The notes under the pieces are model-generated. The model searched no databases and was not told where the DNA came from. It worked only from the letters and a program-made list of their open reading frames with translations. Source: Methylotenera_A sp046598525 (GTDB lineage: Bacteria > Pseudomonadota > Gammaproteobacteria > Burkholderiales > Methylophilaceae). Taken from it: a DNA stretch of 64,000 nt. Numbering within the stretch: the stretch's first letter is position 1; the number at the start of each line of letters is the position of its first letter. A program made the translations under genes and the position numbers. Shown here piece after piece: positions 17,197-26,802 of the stretch. Location of the stretch: the NCBI GenBank assembly GCA_046598525.1, contig JBKJIJ010000025.1:62001-126000 (forward strand). Direction: 5' to 3'.

Positions 17197-19371
17197 ATGC
17201 AAAAATTAAAGCCAGCCGATTTAAACGCCACTATTTCATTAAACAATTTTACGTTTAATAGCACAGCCGATTTGCTGGAAAATAATGCTGGTTATCAGCC
17301 CAATATTCACGGCTGGGTGGCGCAAAGCGAGGCCAAAAAATCCGCATTATTCGGCCTTAAAATGCAGCAATCTGGCTTTAATGTGTTGGTGCTGGGTGCG
17401 CAAGGTAGTGGGCGTACATCGCTAATGCAAAGCGCCATGCGCGAGGCGGCTAAACAGAATGGATTAGCCGCAAATAGTGGGCAATTATCCGATTTAGTAG
17501 CGCTTTATCATTTTGAGCAGCCTAATCAATCGACATTAATCAAGCTACCCGTTTCATATGCGGCTAAATTGCGTGTTGAGATGGATGGTTTTGCGCGCGC
17601 ATTAATGATGGAAATGCCAAATTTTGTGGCAACAGATAATCCACAAAATATGCTCACGCTGGCAGAAGAATGGCTGGATAAAACCGTTGCCACCTTGAAT
17701 GAAACCTTTATTGTGTGCGAATCGCAATTAAGCGCGTATTTTAAATTGCTAAAACAAGAGGTGCTGGCTTATTTAAAAGCGTGGCAACCGTCTAGCATTA
17801 GCGAATCGGATAACGCCTTAGAAGGCTTGATTAATGAGGCATTTTTTGCCCGTTTTAGAGTAAACGTGTTGGTGGATAATCGCGCTACGTTTGAGCAGCA
17901 ATTAAATCAGCCGATTATTGATGACAATGATCCCAGCTTGCAATCGTTATTTGGCGCGGTTGAAAGCGCGACGGATACCGCCATTTCACCCGATTTTACC
18001 CGCTTGCGCGCTGGCAATCTGCATAAAGCCGATGGCGGCATGTTGCTGTTGCATTTGCGCGATTTGTTAAATGATGAGCAAAATGGCACGCAAATTATTG
18101 AAAAACTGCATCGCTTTTTACGTAATGGCAGTCTGCAAATTGAAGATGCTGGCAACAACGCGCAAAGCAGCGGTTATGTAGCCAACAATACGCTATTGCC
18201 CCTGAAAGTGAAGCTGGTACTAATTGCCACGCGTGAAGATTTTTACGATTGCTTAGATGATCAGCCTGATTTTTTCAATTATTTCCCAATCAAGGTTGAG
18301 TTTGCTGAGCGCATTTCGGCCACGCCAGAAAATTATGCGGCAATCGCAGGCTTTGTAGCGCAAAAATGCGCGCAACACCATACGGCGCATTTTACTAAAG
18401 AAGCCGTTGCCGCTTTAATTGGTGCGCTGCAACGTTTAGAAGAAGACCAAACGCGCATTAGCACCAACTTTGCTTTTTTAGAGCGTTTAATTTTAGAAAG
18501 CGCGGCGTTTTCGGATGGTGCTAGTTTGGTGACAGCCGAACATGTACATGCGGCGATTCAAGCGAAATCCACCCGCAACCAATATTTTGAATCGCAAATT
18601 CGTGATTCGATTATTGATAATGAGCTATTGATTCAAGTGCATGGCGAAGTGGTGGGGCAGGTGAATGGTTTAACGCATATTGAGCTAGGCGATGCTAGTT
18701 TTGGTTCGCCTATTCGCATTACCGCGCGCTGTTATCCAGGCGGTAAAGGCTTGATTAATATTGACCGCGAAGTGAATATGAGCGGGCCGAATCATGATAA
18801 AGGCATTTTTATTTTGCAAAACTGGTTGAGCGCCAGCTTTAGCCATTTGGCGCCGTTAAGCCTTAATGCTTCATTGGTTTTTGAGCAAGAATACAACGGC
18901 GTAGAAGGCGATTCAGCCTCTTGTGCGGAGTTATTTGCTTTACTTTCAGCCTTGGCAGGCTTGCCTATTAGCCAAGGCATGGCCGTTACGGGTGCGCTGA
19001 ACCAATTTGGCGAGGTGATGCCAATTGGCGGCGTAAATGAGAAAATTGAAGGCTATTTTAGAGTGTGCCAAGCTTTAGGTTTAAATGGCAAGCAGGGCGT
19101 CATTATCCCCAAACGCAATCAGCGCCATTTGCTGTTAGATGCGGCAGTGGTTGATGCGGTTGAGCAGGGCCAATTCCATATTATTACCATTGACCATGTG
19201 TTAGAAGGTATTGAATATTTAACCGGATTGGTAGCTGGCAGCCAAGATGCTACCGGTATTTACGCGCCGAATACGGTGATGGGTCATGTGCAAAATGTGC
19301 TGGCCAACTACCGCAAAACGCTTGAAAGCAATCAGCCTTATCAGCAAAAACAGCTTAATTTAATTAATTGA
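17197..19371 (+). CDS. Lon-like ATP-dependent protease (LonB/YcbZ group)
   Basis: An AAA_32-type ATPase joined to a Lon (S16) protease domain. From ATG 17197 it has 724 residues; an ATG at 17140 would add 19. The P-loop reads GAQGSGRTS with Arg in place of the usual Lys, and the Walker B region is ADGGMLLLHLRDLL without the expected acidic pair, so the ATPase looks degenerate, as in the E. coli YcbZ group. The protease dyad is intact: Ser573 in EGDSAS and Lys616 in GGVNEKIEG, 43 residues apart as in Lon. It probably degrades or remodels cytoplasmic proteins; the substrate is unknown. Confidence 0.92.
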   Translation: MQKLKPADLNATISLNNFTFNSTADLLENNAGYQPNIHGWVAQSEAKKSALFGLKMQQSGFNVLVLGAQGSGRTSLMQSAMREAAKQNGLAANSGQLSDLVALYHFEQPNQSTLIKLPVSYAAKLRVEMDGFARALMMEMPNFVATDNPQNMLTLAEEWLDKTVATLNETFIVCESQLSAYFKLLKQEVLAYLKAWQPSSISESDNALEGLINEAFFARFRVNVLVDNRATFEQQLNQPIIDDNDPSLQSLFGAVESATDTAISPDFTRLRAGNLHKADGGMLLLHLRDLLNDEQNGTQIIEKLHRFLRNGSLQIEDAGNNAQSSGYVANNTLLPLKVKLVLIATREDFYDCLDDQPDFFNYFPIKVEFAERISATPENYAAIAGFVAQKCAQHHTAHFTKEAVAALIGALQRLEEDQTRISTNFAFLERLILESAAFSDGASLVTAEHVHAAIQAKSTRNQYFESQIRDSIIDNELLIQVHGEVVGQVNGLTHIELGDASFGSPIRITARCYPGGKGLINIDREVNMSGPNHDKGIFILQNWLSASFSHLAPLSLNASLVFEQEYNGVEGDSASCAELFALLSALAGLPISQGMAVTGALNQFGEVMPIGGVNEKIEGYFRVCQALGLNGKQGVIIPKRNQRHLLLDAAVVDAVEQGQFHIITIDHVLEGIEYLTGLVAGSQDATGIYAPNTVMGHVQNVLANYRKTLESNQPYQQKQLNLIN

Positions 19372-19407
19372 GTATTGTTTAATTGAAAGAAATTACCATA
19401 AAAATAG

Positions 19408-19433
19408 AAAGCGCAGACGGTACGGGCGCTTTT
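19408..19433 (+). terminator. Candidate terminator after the Lon-like gene
   Basis: AAAGCGC (19408-19414) and GCGCTTT (19426-19432) form a 7-bp stem with an 11-base loop followed by a short T-run. The tail is weak. Confidence 0.45.
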
Positions 19434-19549
19434 ATTAATTCAAGTTTCCAGTATTTCACATAAATAGGGTCAAACAAGGCGCGATTAAAAAAATAATGAC
19501 GCCGCATATACATGATATGTAAGGAATTATTTTTTATGAGCAACGCCGT

Positions 19550-19966
19550 GTGACGACGAAAATTGAATTAATGGAGGCGTCCGACAAGTGCCGTTTGGAT
19601 AAATGGCTTTGGGCAGCGCGCTTTTACAAAACGCGTAGCATTGCTGCCGATGCGGTAGATAGCGGCAAAGTGCGCGTAGATGGTGATCGCGCTAAAACAG
19701 CCAAAGAAGTGAAAACAGGCATGTTAATTAGTGTGCGCAGCAAAGAATTTGAAATAGAAGTAGCCGTTACAGGCCTATCTAATGTTCGCCGTGGTGCGCC
19801 AGAAGCGGCATTGTTATACACCGAAACTGAGCAAAGCAAAACCAAGCGCGATAATGCCAAATTAACCCGCGAAGACGATAACGGAATTAGGGAAAGAGGC
19901 GCAGGTCGGCCAACTAAACGTCAGCAACGTGACATTAAACGGTTTACTGGAATGTCGCTAAAATAG
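19550..19966 (+). CDS. hslR: Heat-shock protein 15, ribosome-associated S4-domain protein
   Basis: A 138-residue protein with an N-terminal S4 RNA-binding domain (CRLDKWLWAARFYKTRS, then GKVRVDGDRAK) and a basic C-terminal tail, matching Hsp15. Hsp15 binds stalled 50S subunits carrying a nascent chain. The start is uncertain: GTG 19550 overlaps the stop of a five-codon frame (ATG 19536, MSNAV) that owns the good AAGGAA site; an ATG at 19571 is also possible. The short frame may be a coupling leader. Confidence 0.9.
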   Translation: MTTKIELMEASDKCRLDKWLWAARFYKTRSIAADAVDSGKVRVDGDRAKTAKEVKTGMLISVRSKEFEIEVAVTGLSNVRRGAPEAALLYTETEQSKTKRDNAKLTREDDNGIRERGAGRPTKRQQRDIKRFTGMSLK

Positions 19967-20014
19967 CCTAAATTCGGTAAACAATTATTAATTCACCATC
20001 AAACTACGGCTAAT

Positions 20015-20028
20015 TACCCGCTCGGGTA
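20015..20028. terminator. Short GC-rich hairpin after hslR
   Basis: TACCCG / CGGGTA around CT, followed by GTTTAAGTTTG. It could end the hslR transcript before the pga operon, but the T-run is interrupted. Confidence 0.35.
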
Positions 20029-20059
20029 GTTTAAGTTTGTAATTGACCACTTTATCATT

Positions 20060-20083
20060 CCAACAAATATTTCCAATTGTTGG
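20060..20083 (+). promoter_or_regulatory. Hairpin abutting the pgaA start codon
   Basis: CCAACAA (20060-20066) pairs with TTGTTGG (20077-20083), two bases before ATG 20086. No clear Shine-Dalgarno sequence is present, so the hairpin covers the initiation region. In E. coli the pgaA leader is a target of the translational repressor CsrA; a comparable control here is a guess. Confidence 0.35.
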
Positions 20084-20085
20084 CT

Positions 20086-22541
20086 ATGAAAAATTCTTTT
20101 TATCTTCAGGTTTTGTATGCGTCTGCATTTTCATGCCTATACGCACAATCTGCACTTGCAGCCGATCTATCTGCCAGCATTGGTGAGAGCAGATTGGCGG
20201 CCGTTGCGCAGGCGCGTGCCGGTAATTTTGAGCAATCACTGCCAGAACTTAAAAATCTAGTAAAAGAAGCACCTAAAGATATTGGCATTATTGCCGATTA
20301 TATTGTGGCGCTAACGTGGGCTAATAAGCCGCATGAGGCGTTGGCCCTTGCCAACACTATTCAATTGCAAACAGCACCTATTTATTGCGTAAATGCTTTA
20401 GCCAAAGCCGCGCGCGATGTTGGCGATTTTACCCAAGCGCTTAGCTTGTATGAGCAGCTAATTAGCCGCCAAGCCGGAAATTTAGACCCCGTTTTTGGCA
20501 AAACACTTACTCTAATTGATTTAAAACAATTTCAACAAGCCGAAACGCAGATTTCACAATTACGCAAAGATTATCCTAATAATCCGGACGTGTATCGCGC
20601 CATGTCCTATTTGGGCCAAGCGACTCAGCAGCCGATTGTGGTGATTGATGCCAACACCCGTTTATTGGCGATTAATCCGCAAGATAATGATGCCGCGCGC
20701 CAATTAATTATTGCAAGCAATGAGGCGGGTGCTAGCCAGCAGGCAGCTGCGCTAGCGCAAAAATACCCTAACGCGGTTGATAAAAATACACTGGAAAGAA
20801 TTGCCAATGATAGCGCCGCGCACCATCTAGCTTGGGGGCATTACAAGCCGCAAAACCCCGCGCAACGCTTTGCCGATATTGATATTGCCTTGGCAAAATT
20901 AGATGCACTGTGCCGCTGTGATTGGTCGAAATTGGATTTAACTAGTAATAAAAGCAGCAGCAGTAAAAACAAAAATCTCCTGTTTGACCGTATTGTTGGC
21001 CTGCGCGATCGCTATCGCATGAATGAAGTGATTGCGCATCATCAGCAGCTTACGCAGGCAAATTTAGATTTGCCAGACTACGTTTTAAACGCCTTGGGTG
21101 ATGCTTATTTGTATAAACGCCAGCCAGAACAAGCGTTAAAAATGTATGAAGAATCGTTAGTTAAAAATCCGCAAAACGTGCAAATAAGCTTTGCCAAATT
21201 TTATGCATTAATTGAAACAGAGCAATTTGATGCGGCTTACAAATTAATAGACGATTTATCTAAAAACCAAGCGGTATACCGAAATCGGCCTAAAAACCCT
21301 GTAGTAAGAGAAGGGCAACACAAGCTGGATGCGGACATGAAAGCGGCTTATGCCAGAGCGTATGGTGATAATTTGGCGCCGGCACAATTAAGTTTTCAAA
21401 AGCTGTTGGCGTTTGGGCCATTGAATAAAGAGCTGCAATTGGCTTTGGCTGAAATTTGGCGCTGGCGCGGTTGGCCAGAGATGGCAGAGAAAAAATTTGA
21501 AGAGCTTAATAAAGCACAACCTAACCATTTGCAAGCAAAAGTGGATTTGGCGCACACCCATGTAGATTTACGCGATTGGAAAGTGGCCGAAAATGAAATC
21601 AAGCCACTGGTTAAAGAATACCTCGAAAATAGCGCCGTTAATGAGCTAGGCCGCCGTTGGCAGCTGCATAAAAAGCGCCAATTAATCATGGATGCCAATA
21701 CAACGGGTTCATCTGGCGGCACATTTGGTAGCCGCGAAAATATTATCAACGCGCAATTATATTCGCGGCCATTTAATGACAATTACCGCGCGTTTATTGC
21801 CACCAATTATGATAAATCCAGCTTTCAAGAGGGCGCTGGTACAGCCACATTTGCAGGCGGTGGCCTTGAGTATACCGATAGAGATTGGCGTATTACAACC
21901 ACGCTTGGCGGTGCCGGTGCAGATGCAAGCGGCGTTAATGTTGGCGTAACGGCCGAATATAGGCTGGATGATTATTGGTCTTTTGGCACCGGCTTAGAGC
22001 TAAATACAAACCAAATGCCTTTGCGCGGCTTAAACAGGGCATAAATGCTGATTTGCTGTACGCCAATGCGCGTTATCGCTGGAGCGATTTAGACAGTGTG
22101 GATTTAGGCGCCAATTATGTGGTGATGGAAGATGGCAATCGCAGACAAGCCTTTAATGTGGCCTTTAGTAACCGCCTAATTACAAAGCCGCATTACAAAT
22201 TAAATCTAAATACGCGTTTAGATGCCTCAAAGAATGATGAAGAAGGTGTGTTGTATTTTAACCCTGAGCGCGATTTGGAATTAACTGTGGTGGCCGATAA
22301 CGTTTGGACACAATGGCGCCGTTATGACAGCGCGTTTAGTCACCGTTTGCAATTAGGTGTTGGGCAATATTGGCAAAAAAACTTTGGTAGCAACAGCACT
22401 TGGATGATGAGTTATGAGCAGCAAATAAAGTGGGACGATAGCCTAGAGTTTGCCTATGGCGTGCGCCGAAATCTTCACCCATATGACGGTGTGGATGAAT
22501 ACTTTACCCAATATTTTTGCCGACTTAACTGGTTGTTTTAA
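20086..22541 (+). pseudogene. pgaA: PNAG export porin PgaA, frameshifted
   Basis: PgaA exports poly-beta-1,6-N-acetylglucosamine through the outer membrane: signal peptide (ends ALAADL), periplasmic TPR superhelix, then a C-terminal 16-strand barrel. The frame from 20086 runs through the TPRs and into the barrel and stops at 22044. The rest of the barrel continues in another frame to 22541. The switch falls at a run of three As (22032-22034); one extra A would restore LRGLKQGINADLL and give about 818 residues, close to E. coli PgaA (807). A real one-base deletion, phase variation or a sequencing error could explain it. As written, the barrel is truncated. Confidence 0.9.
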
Positions 22542-24538
22542 TGATGAAATTATTTTTATTGATTGTAATGTTGCTGCTTAATGGCGCTGCCAACGCGGAT
22601 ACACAGCCATTTCAAGTGCTGTCTTATCACGATGTGCGTGATGTGGTAGATGGCGATTTAGATGCGGATACAACGGCGATTTCTAGCAAAAATCTAGCGC
22701 GTCATTTTGCTTGGCTGCAAGCGCATGGCTATCACCCCATTAGTATGGATGATGTACTAAACGCAAAATCGGGCAAAAAGGCATTGCCAACAAAACCGAT
22801 TTTGCTGACGTTTGATGATGGTTATCAAAGTTTTTATAGCCGCGTTTATCCTTTATTAAAATTATATAACTACCCAGCAGTGCTGGCCTTGGTGGGCAGC
22901 TGGCTGCAAGTAGAAAACGGCAAAATGGTGACGTATGGCGATGAGTTAATGCCGCGTGAGCACTTTTTAAGCAATGCCGAAATTAAAGAAATGGCCAGTT
23001 CTGATTTAGTGGAATTTGCCTCACATAGCTACGATTTGCATCATGGCGTTTTGGCGAATCCACAAGGTACTAAAACGCCTGCCGCGGTGACTTTGCAATA
23101 TGATGCGGCCAGCCAAAGCTATGAATCACAAGCCGATTATAAAAAGCGCGTTGCGTTAGATTTGCAAACCAATAATCAATTAATCAAAAAACTGAGTGGA
23201 AAATCGCCACGCATAATGGTGTGGCCGTATGGCGCCAATAATGCGCAAGCGGTTGAAATTGCGCGCGAATTAGGCATGCCAATTACGCTGACTTTAAGCG
23301 AAGCCAACTTGCCCAATACCAGCGGATCCAAGGCCAGTGATTCTAACAACAACTTAAGTCAAATAGGGCGCTACCTTGTGGATAGCAATCCATCCGAGCT
23401 ATTTTTAGCCGATTTATCCAAGTCATTAGATTCAGCAAAAATCATGGCACCCATCGAAAATCAACGCGTAATGCATATTGATTTGGATTATGTGTTTGAT
23501 GAAGATGCCGCGCAAATGGCGCGCAATTTGGATATGTTGCTGGATAGGGTTAAATCGTTAGCGCCCAGCACCGTTTATTTGCAGGCATTTTCAGATAAAA
23601 ATGGTGATGGCGTGGCTGAATCGGTTTATTTCCCCAGCCGTCATGTGGCCATGCGCGCCGATTTATTTAGCCGCGTGGCTTGGCAATTAATAACGCGTGC
23701 CGATGTGAGAGTCTATGCTTGGATGCCAGTGCTGGCGTTTGAGTTAAGCGATAAACAAAAGCAAGCCGCATTGCAAGTGGTATCTGCCAACCCAGCAGCC
23801 GATAAAAATGCCTATAAGCGTTTATCGCCATTTTCGGATGAAGCCAGACAAATCATTAAAGATATTTACAATGATTTAGGCGCACACGCGCAATTTTCGG
23901 GCGTTTTATTTCATGACGATGCCACGCTTTCTGAGTTTGAGGATGATAGCCAGTTTGCGCGCGCGGCTTATCAAAAAACATTCAATCAAGCGAATCTTTT
24001 AGCGATTCAATCGCAAGATGCTAATCGCTTACAGCAGCTAAAAAGCCGCCAGCTAACGCAATTAACACTAGAGCTCGCGCAAATACTAAAACGCTATCAG
24101 CCAGAGCTTAAAACGGCGCGCAACCTTTACGCGCCAGCTATGCTGAACCCGCAAAGTGAGCATTGGTTAGCACAAAATTATCAGGATTTTTTAAGCGCTT
24201 ACGATTACACCGCGGTGATGGCAATGCCGTTATTGGAAAACGCTGAAGATCCGACTGCTTTTTTAAATGCATTGGTTACTACCGCAAAAGCCAGCAAAAA
24301 TGGCTTGGCAAAAACCGTGTTTGAGCTACAAGCGCGCAACTGGAAAACCAAACAAGCACTGCCAGCAAGCCATTTGATTTTGCATATGCAAACCTTATTA
24401 AAAGCGGGTGCATGGCATGTTGGCTATTACCCAGACGATTTCTTAAACAATCAACCAGAAATAGAGGCCATTAGGCCCTATATCTCCTCGCGCATTTATC
24501 CCTATTTACTTGTGCCCAATTTGCCAAAGGCGAAATGA
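22541..24538 (+). CDS. pgaB: Poly-N-acetylglucosamine N-deacetylase PgaB
   Basis: Removes acetyl groups from part of the polymer in the periplasm so that it can be exported. 665 residues: signal peptide, polysaccharide deacetylase domain (about 25-270) with the metal site D92-D93 (TFDDGY) and H162/H167 (SHSYDLHH), and a C-terminal glycoside-hydrolase-like domain (about 300-660, HIDLDYVFDED). E. coli PgaB is a lipoprotein, but the signal here ends NGAANAD with no cysteine, so this one is probably soluble. The ATG overlaps the pgaA stop by one base. Confidence 0.94.
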   Translation: MMKLFLLIVMLLLNGAANADTQPFQVLSYHDVRDVVDGDLDADTTAISSKNLARHFAWLQAHGYHPISMDDVLNAKSGKKALPTKPILLTFDDGYQSFYSRVYPLLKLYNYPAVLALVGSWLQVENGKMVTYGDELMPREHFLSNAEIKEMASSDLVEFASHSYDLHHGVLANPQGTKTPAAVTLQYDAASQSYESQADYKKRVALDLQTNNQLIKKLSGKSPRIMVWPYGANNAQAVEIARELGMPITLTLSEANLPNTSGSKASDSNNNLSQIGRYLVDSNPSELFLADLSKSLDSAKIMAPIENQRVMHIDLDYVFDEDAAQMARNLDMLLDRVKSLAPSTVYLQAFSDKNGDGVAESVYFPSRHVAMRADLFSRVAWQLITRADVRVYAWMPVLAFELSDKQKQAALQVVSANPAADKNAYKRLSPFSDEARQIIKDIYNDLGAHAQFSGVLFHDDATLSEFEDDSQFARAAYQKTFNQANLLAIQSQDANRLQQLKSRQLTQLTLELAQILKRYQPELKTARNLYAPAMLNPQSEHWLAQNYQDFLSAYDYTAVMAMPLLENAEDPTAFLNALVTTAKASKNGLAKTVFELQARNWKTKQALPASHLILHMQTLLKAGAWHVGYYPDDFLNNQPEIEAIRPYISSRIYPYLLVPNLPKAK

Positions 24539-24577
24539 TGATGCAACAGCGCGTAAATATCCGGAAAGAAACTTAAT

Positions 24578-25861
24578 ATGTGGTACCAAAAACTAACAGA
24601 GTGGTTATTGGGTTTTGCGTTTTATTACCCATTATTTATGGCGTATTTATGGATGGCGGGCGCGCTTTATTACTATTTTAGTAAAGAGCGCAAAGAGCCT
24701 TTGTACACGGAAGCGCCAGAGTTACCGGAGTATCCGGCTGTGTCTGTGTTAGTGCCTTGCTTTAATGAGGGCAGCAATGCCTATGAAACCATAGGTGCAT
24801 TGCTCAAGCTTAATTATCCCAATTATGAAATTATTGCCATTAACGATGGCAGTAAAGATGACACCGCAGAAATTATTGACGATATTGCCAGCAAGCACCA
24901 TAACGTTAAAGCCATTCAGCTAGCCAGTAATCAGGGTAAGGCAATGGCGCTAACCGTTGGCGCCATGATGTCATCAAACGAATACTTGGTTTGTATTGAT
25001 GGCGATGCGGTTTTAGACCCCAATTGCATTACTTGGATGATGCGGCATTTTTTAGCTAGCCCCAGAGTAGGCGCGGTAACGGGCAATCCACGTATTCGCA
25101 ATCGCTCAACTTTGCTTGGCCGCTTGCAAGTGGGTGAGTTTTCATCGGTCATTGGCTTAATCAAACGCGCGCAACGGGTGTATGGCCGCGTCTTTACGGT
25201 GTCTGGTGTGGTAGCGGCATTTCGCAAATCAGCCTTGCATCAAGTTGGCTATTGGAGCACCAATATGGTGACCGAAGACATCGACATTAGCTGGAAAATG
25301 CAAACTAACTACTTTGATGTGCGCTATGAACCCAACGCGCTGTGCTGGATTTTAATGCCAGAAACCCTAAAAGGCCTGTGGAAACAACGCCTACGCTGGG
25401 CGCAGGGCGGGGCAGAAGTATTGCTTAAATTTAAAAATATATTTATGCATATTAAAAAACGCCGCATGTGGCCTGTATATGCCGAGTTGGTGGTGAGTAT
25501 TGCTTGGGCTTATGTCATGTGCGCGATTTTTGTGCTGTGGCTACTTGGTCACTTTATCAGTTTACCTGCTTATTTGTATATTAAAACACTGATTCCTGGC
25601 TGGAACGGCGTTATTTTAGCCATGACTTGCCTACTGCAATTTGCTGTAAGTTTGTTTATTGACGGCCGCTATGAAGAACGAATTCGCCGTTATTACTATT
25701 GGATGATTTGGTACCCCATGCTGTTTTGGGTAATTTCAGCCGCCACAACGGTTGCCGGTTTGCCAACGGCCTTGCTAAAAGATAGAAACAAACGTGCCAC
25801 ATGGGTAAGCCCCGATAGAGGCGTGCATCAAAACGCGCAGCAAAAAAGGACAACATCATGA
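24578..25861 (+). CDS. pgaC: PNAG synthase PgaC (GT2)
   Basis: The processive inner-membrane glycosyltransferase that polymerises UDP-GlcNAc. 427 residues: two N-terminal helices, a GT2 domain from about residue 53 (SVLVPCFNEG), UDP-binding DGD (D141, D143), the acceptor motif TED near 233, the QRLRW motif near 270, and C-terminal helices. All synthase motifs are intact. Its stop overlaps the pgaD start (ATGA). Activity in E. coli depends on c-di-GMP through PgaC/PgaD. Confidence 0.95.
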   Translation: MWYQKLTEWLLGFAFYYPLFMAYLWMAGALYYYFSKERKEPLYTEAPELPEYPAVSVLVPCFNEGSNAYETIGALLKLNYPNYEIIAINDGSKDDTAEIIDDIASKHHNVKAIQLASNQGKAMALTVGAMMSSNEYLVCIDGDAVLDPNCITWMMRHFLASPRVGAVTGNPRIRNRSTLLGRLQVGEFSSVIGLIKRAQRVYGRVFTVSGVVAAFRKSALHQVGYWSTNMVTEDIDISWKMQTNYFDVRYEPNALCWILMPETLKGLWKQRLRWAQGGAEVLLKFKNIFMHIKKRRMWPVYAELVVSIAWAYVMCAIFVLWLLGHFISLPAYLYIKTLIPGWNGVILAMTCLLQFAVSLFIDGRYEERIRRYYYWMIWYPMLFWVISAATTVAGLPTALLKDRNKRATWVSPDRGVHQNAQQKRTTS

Positions 25862-26316
25862 AAAACCCTTTGATTATTGAAAAGCCTGAACTGCAATCCA
25901 ATGTACATCGCTATGGCTGGGCTTTTGTAACATTTGTGTTTTGGACTATTTATGTGTATTTGTGGCTGCCGTTAATTACCCTAGTGGCTTGGTGGGTAGG
26001 CGCTTATTTGTTTAATATTCATATGGTAAAGCTGCAAGGCTATGAAGGTTTAGCGAGTAAATTGGTGCTGTATTCAATAATTATTGTATCGTTAAGCGCG
26101 CTATTGATTGGCTGGGCCAACATTGAGCGATTGCGTTTTAAAGGCGTAAAACGCCGCCAAGGCAGGCCAGAAGTGACCGTTAGCCAAGTAGCCCATCAAT
26201 ATAATTTGCCAGAAAATCACTTGGTTAATTTTAGGCAAAAAAAGTCTCTAGAAGTGCATTTTTCGAATGATGGCAATATTGCGAAAATTATTGAATATGT
26301 GGGTAAACACAATTAA
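25858..26316 (+). CDS. pgaD: PNAG biosynthesis accessory protein PgaD
   Basis: A 152-residue protein with two membrane helices (about 20-50 and 65-88) and a cytoplasmic C-terminus, as in E. coli PgaD, which binds PgaC and c-di-GMP. Sequence similarity in this family is low; position and topology carry the call. It overlaps pgaC by 4 bases. The C-terminal extension (about 50 residues after the second helix) is somewhat longer than in E. coli. Confidence 0.85.
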   Translation: MKNPLIIEKPELQSNVHRYGWAFVTFVFWTIYVYLWLPLITLVAWWVGAYLFNIHMVKLQGYEGLASKLVLYSIIIVSLSALLIGWANIERLRFKGVKRRQGRPEVTVSQVAHQYNLPENHLVNFRQKKSLEVHFSNDGNIAKIIEYVGKHN

Positions 26317-26401
26317 TAGATTAGCTTTTAACGATTAGATTTAAAAATAGAAAATCAGGATTTAACATGCATTTACTTGCATGAACCATTCAAAAATTGG
26401 T

Positions 26402-26435
26402 AAACTTCTGTTCAACTATTGAACAGTTAAAGTTT
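26402..26435. promoter_or_regulatory. Strong palindrome upstream of the MarR-type regulator gene
   Basis: The core CTGTTCAACTATTGAACAG (26408-26426) has perfect 8-bp arms and a 3-base centre. Outer arms AAACTT (26402-26407) and AAGTTT (26430-26435) extend the symmetry, offset by three bases. It ends 8 bases before the regulator ATG at 26443. Size and symmetry fit the site of a dimeric winged-helix protein, so autoregulation is likely. No terminator-like T-run follows. Confidence 0.65.
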
Positions 26436-26442
26436 AGACAAA

Positions 26443-26802
26443 ATGTTAACTGACGAATACCGTTATAAGATACTTAAAATATTAGCGACGAATCCAGAAA
26501 TTAGCCAACGTGATTTGGCTAGAAAACTGGGTGTTAGCTTGGGTCGCGTTAATTTTTGTCTTAAAGCGCTAATCGAAAAAGGCTTACTTAAAGCCAGCAA
26601 TTTCCGCAATAATCAGAATAAAATGGCCTATATGTATTTATTAACGCCACAAGGCTTAGAAGAAAAAACCGTGATTACGGCACGGTTTTTAAAATTAAAA
26701 CTGCAAGAGCATGCTAAATTACAAGCTGAAATAGAAGAGCTGCGTAACGATGCTAATCAATCCCTGAATAACTCATTCCATCAAACGGAGTTGCATTCCT
26801 AA
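26443..26802 (+). CDS. EPS-associated MarR-family transcriptional regulator
   Basis: A 119-residue winged-helix protein. The helix-turn-helix is ISQRDLARKLGVSLGRVNFC (about residues 19-38), then the wing (FRNNQNKMAYMYLLTPQG) and a C-terminal coiled coil. It matches the group annotated as MarR family EPS-associated regulators (TIGR04176), found next to exopolysaccharide loci. Its stop overlaps the start of the GDP-mannose gene (TAATG). It probably controls this block through the palindrome directly upstream. Confidence 0.9.
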   Translation: MLTDEYRYKILKILATNPEISQRDLARKLGVSLGRVNFCLKALIEKGLLKASNFRNNQNKMAYMYLLTPQGLEEKTVITARFLKLKLQEHAKLQAEIEELRNDANQSLNNSFHQTELHS

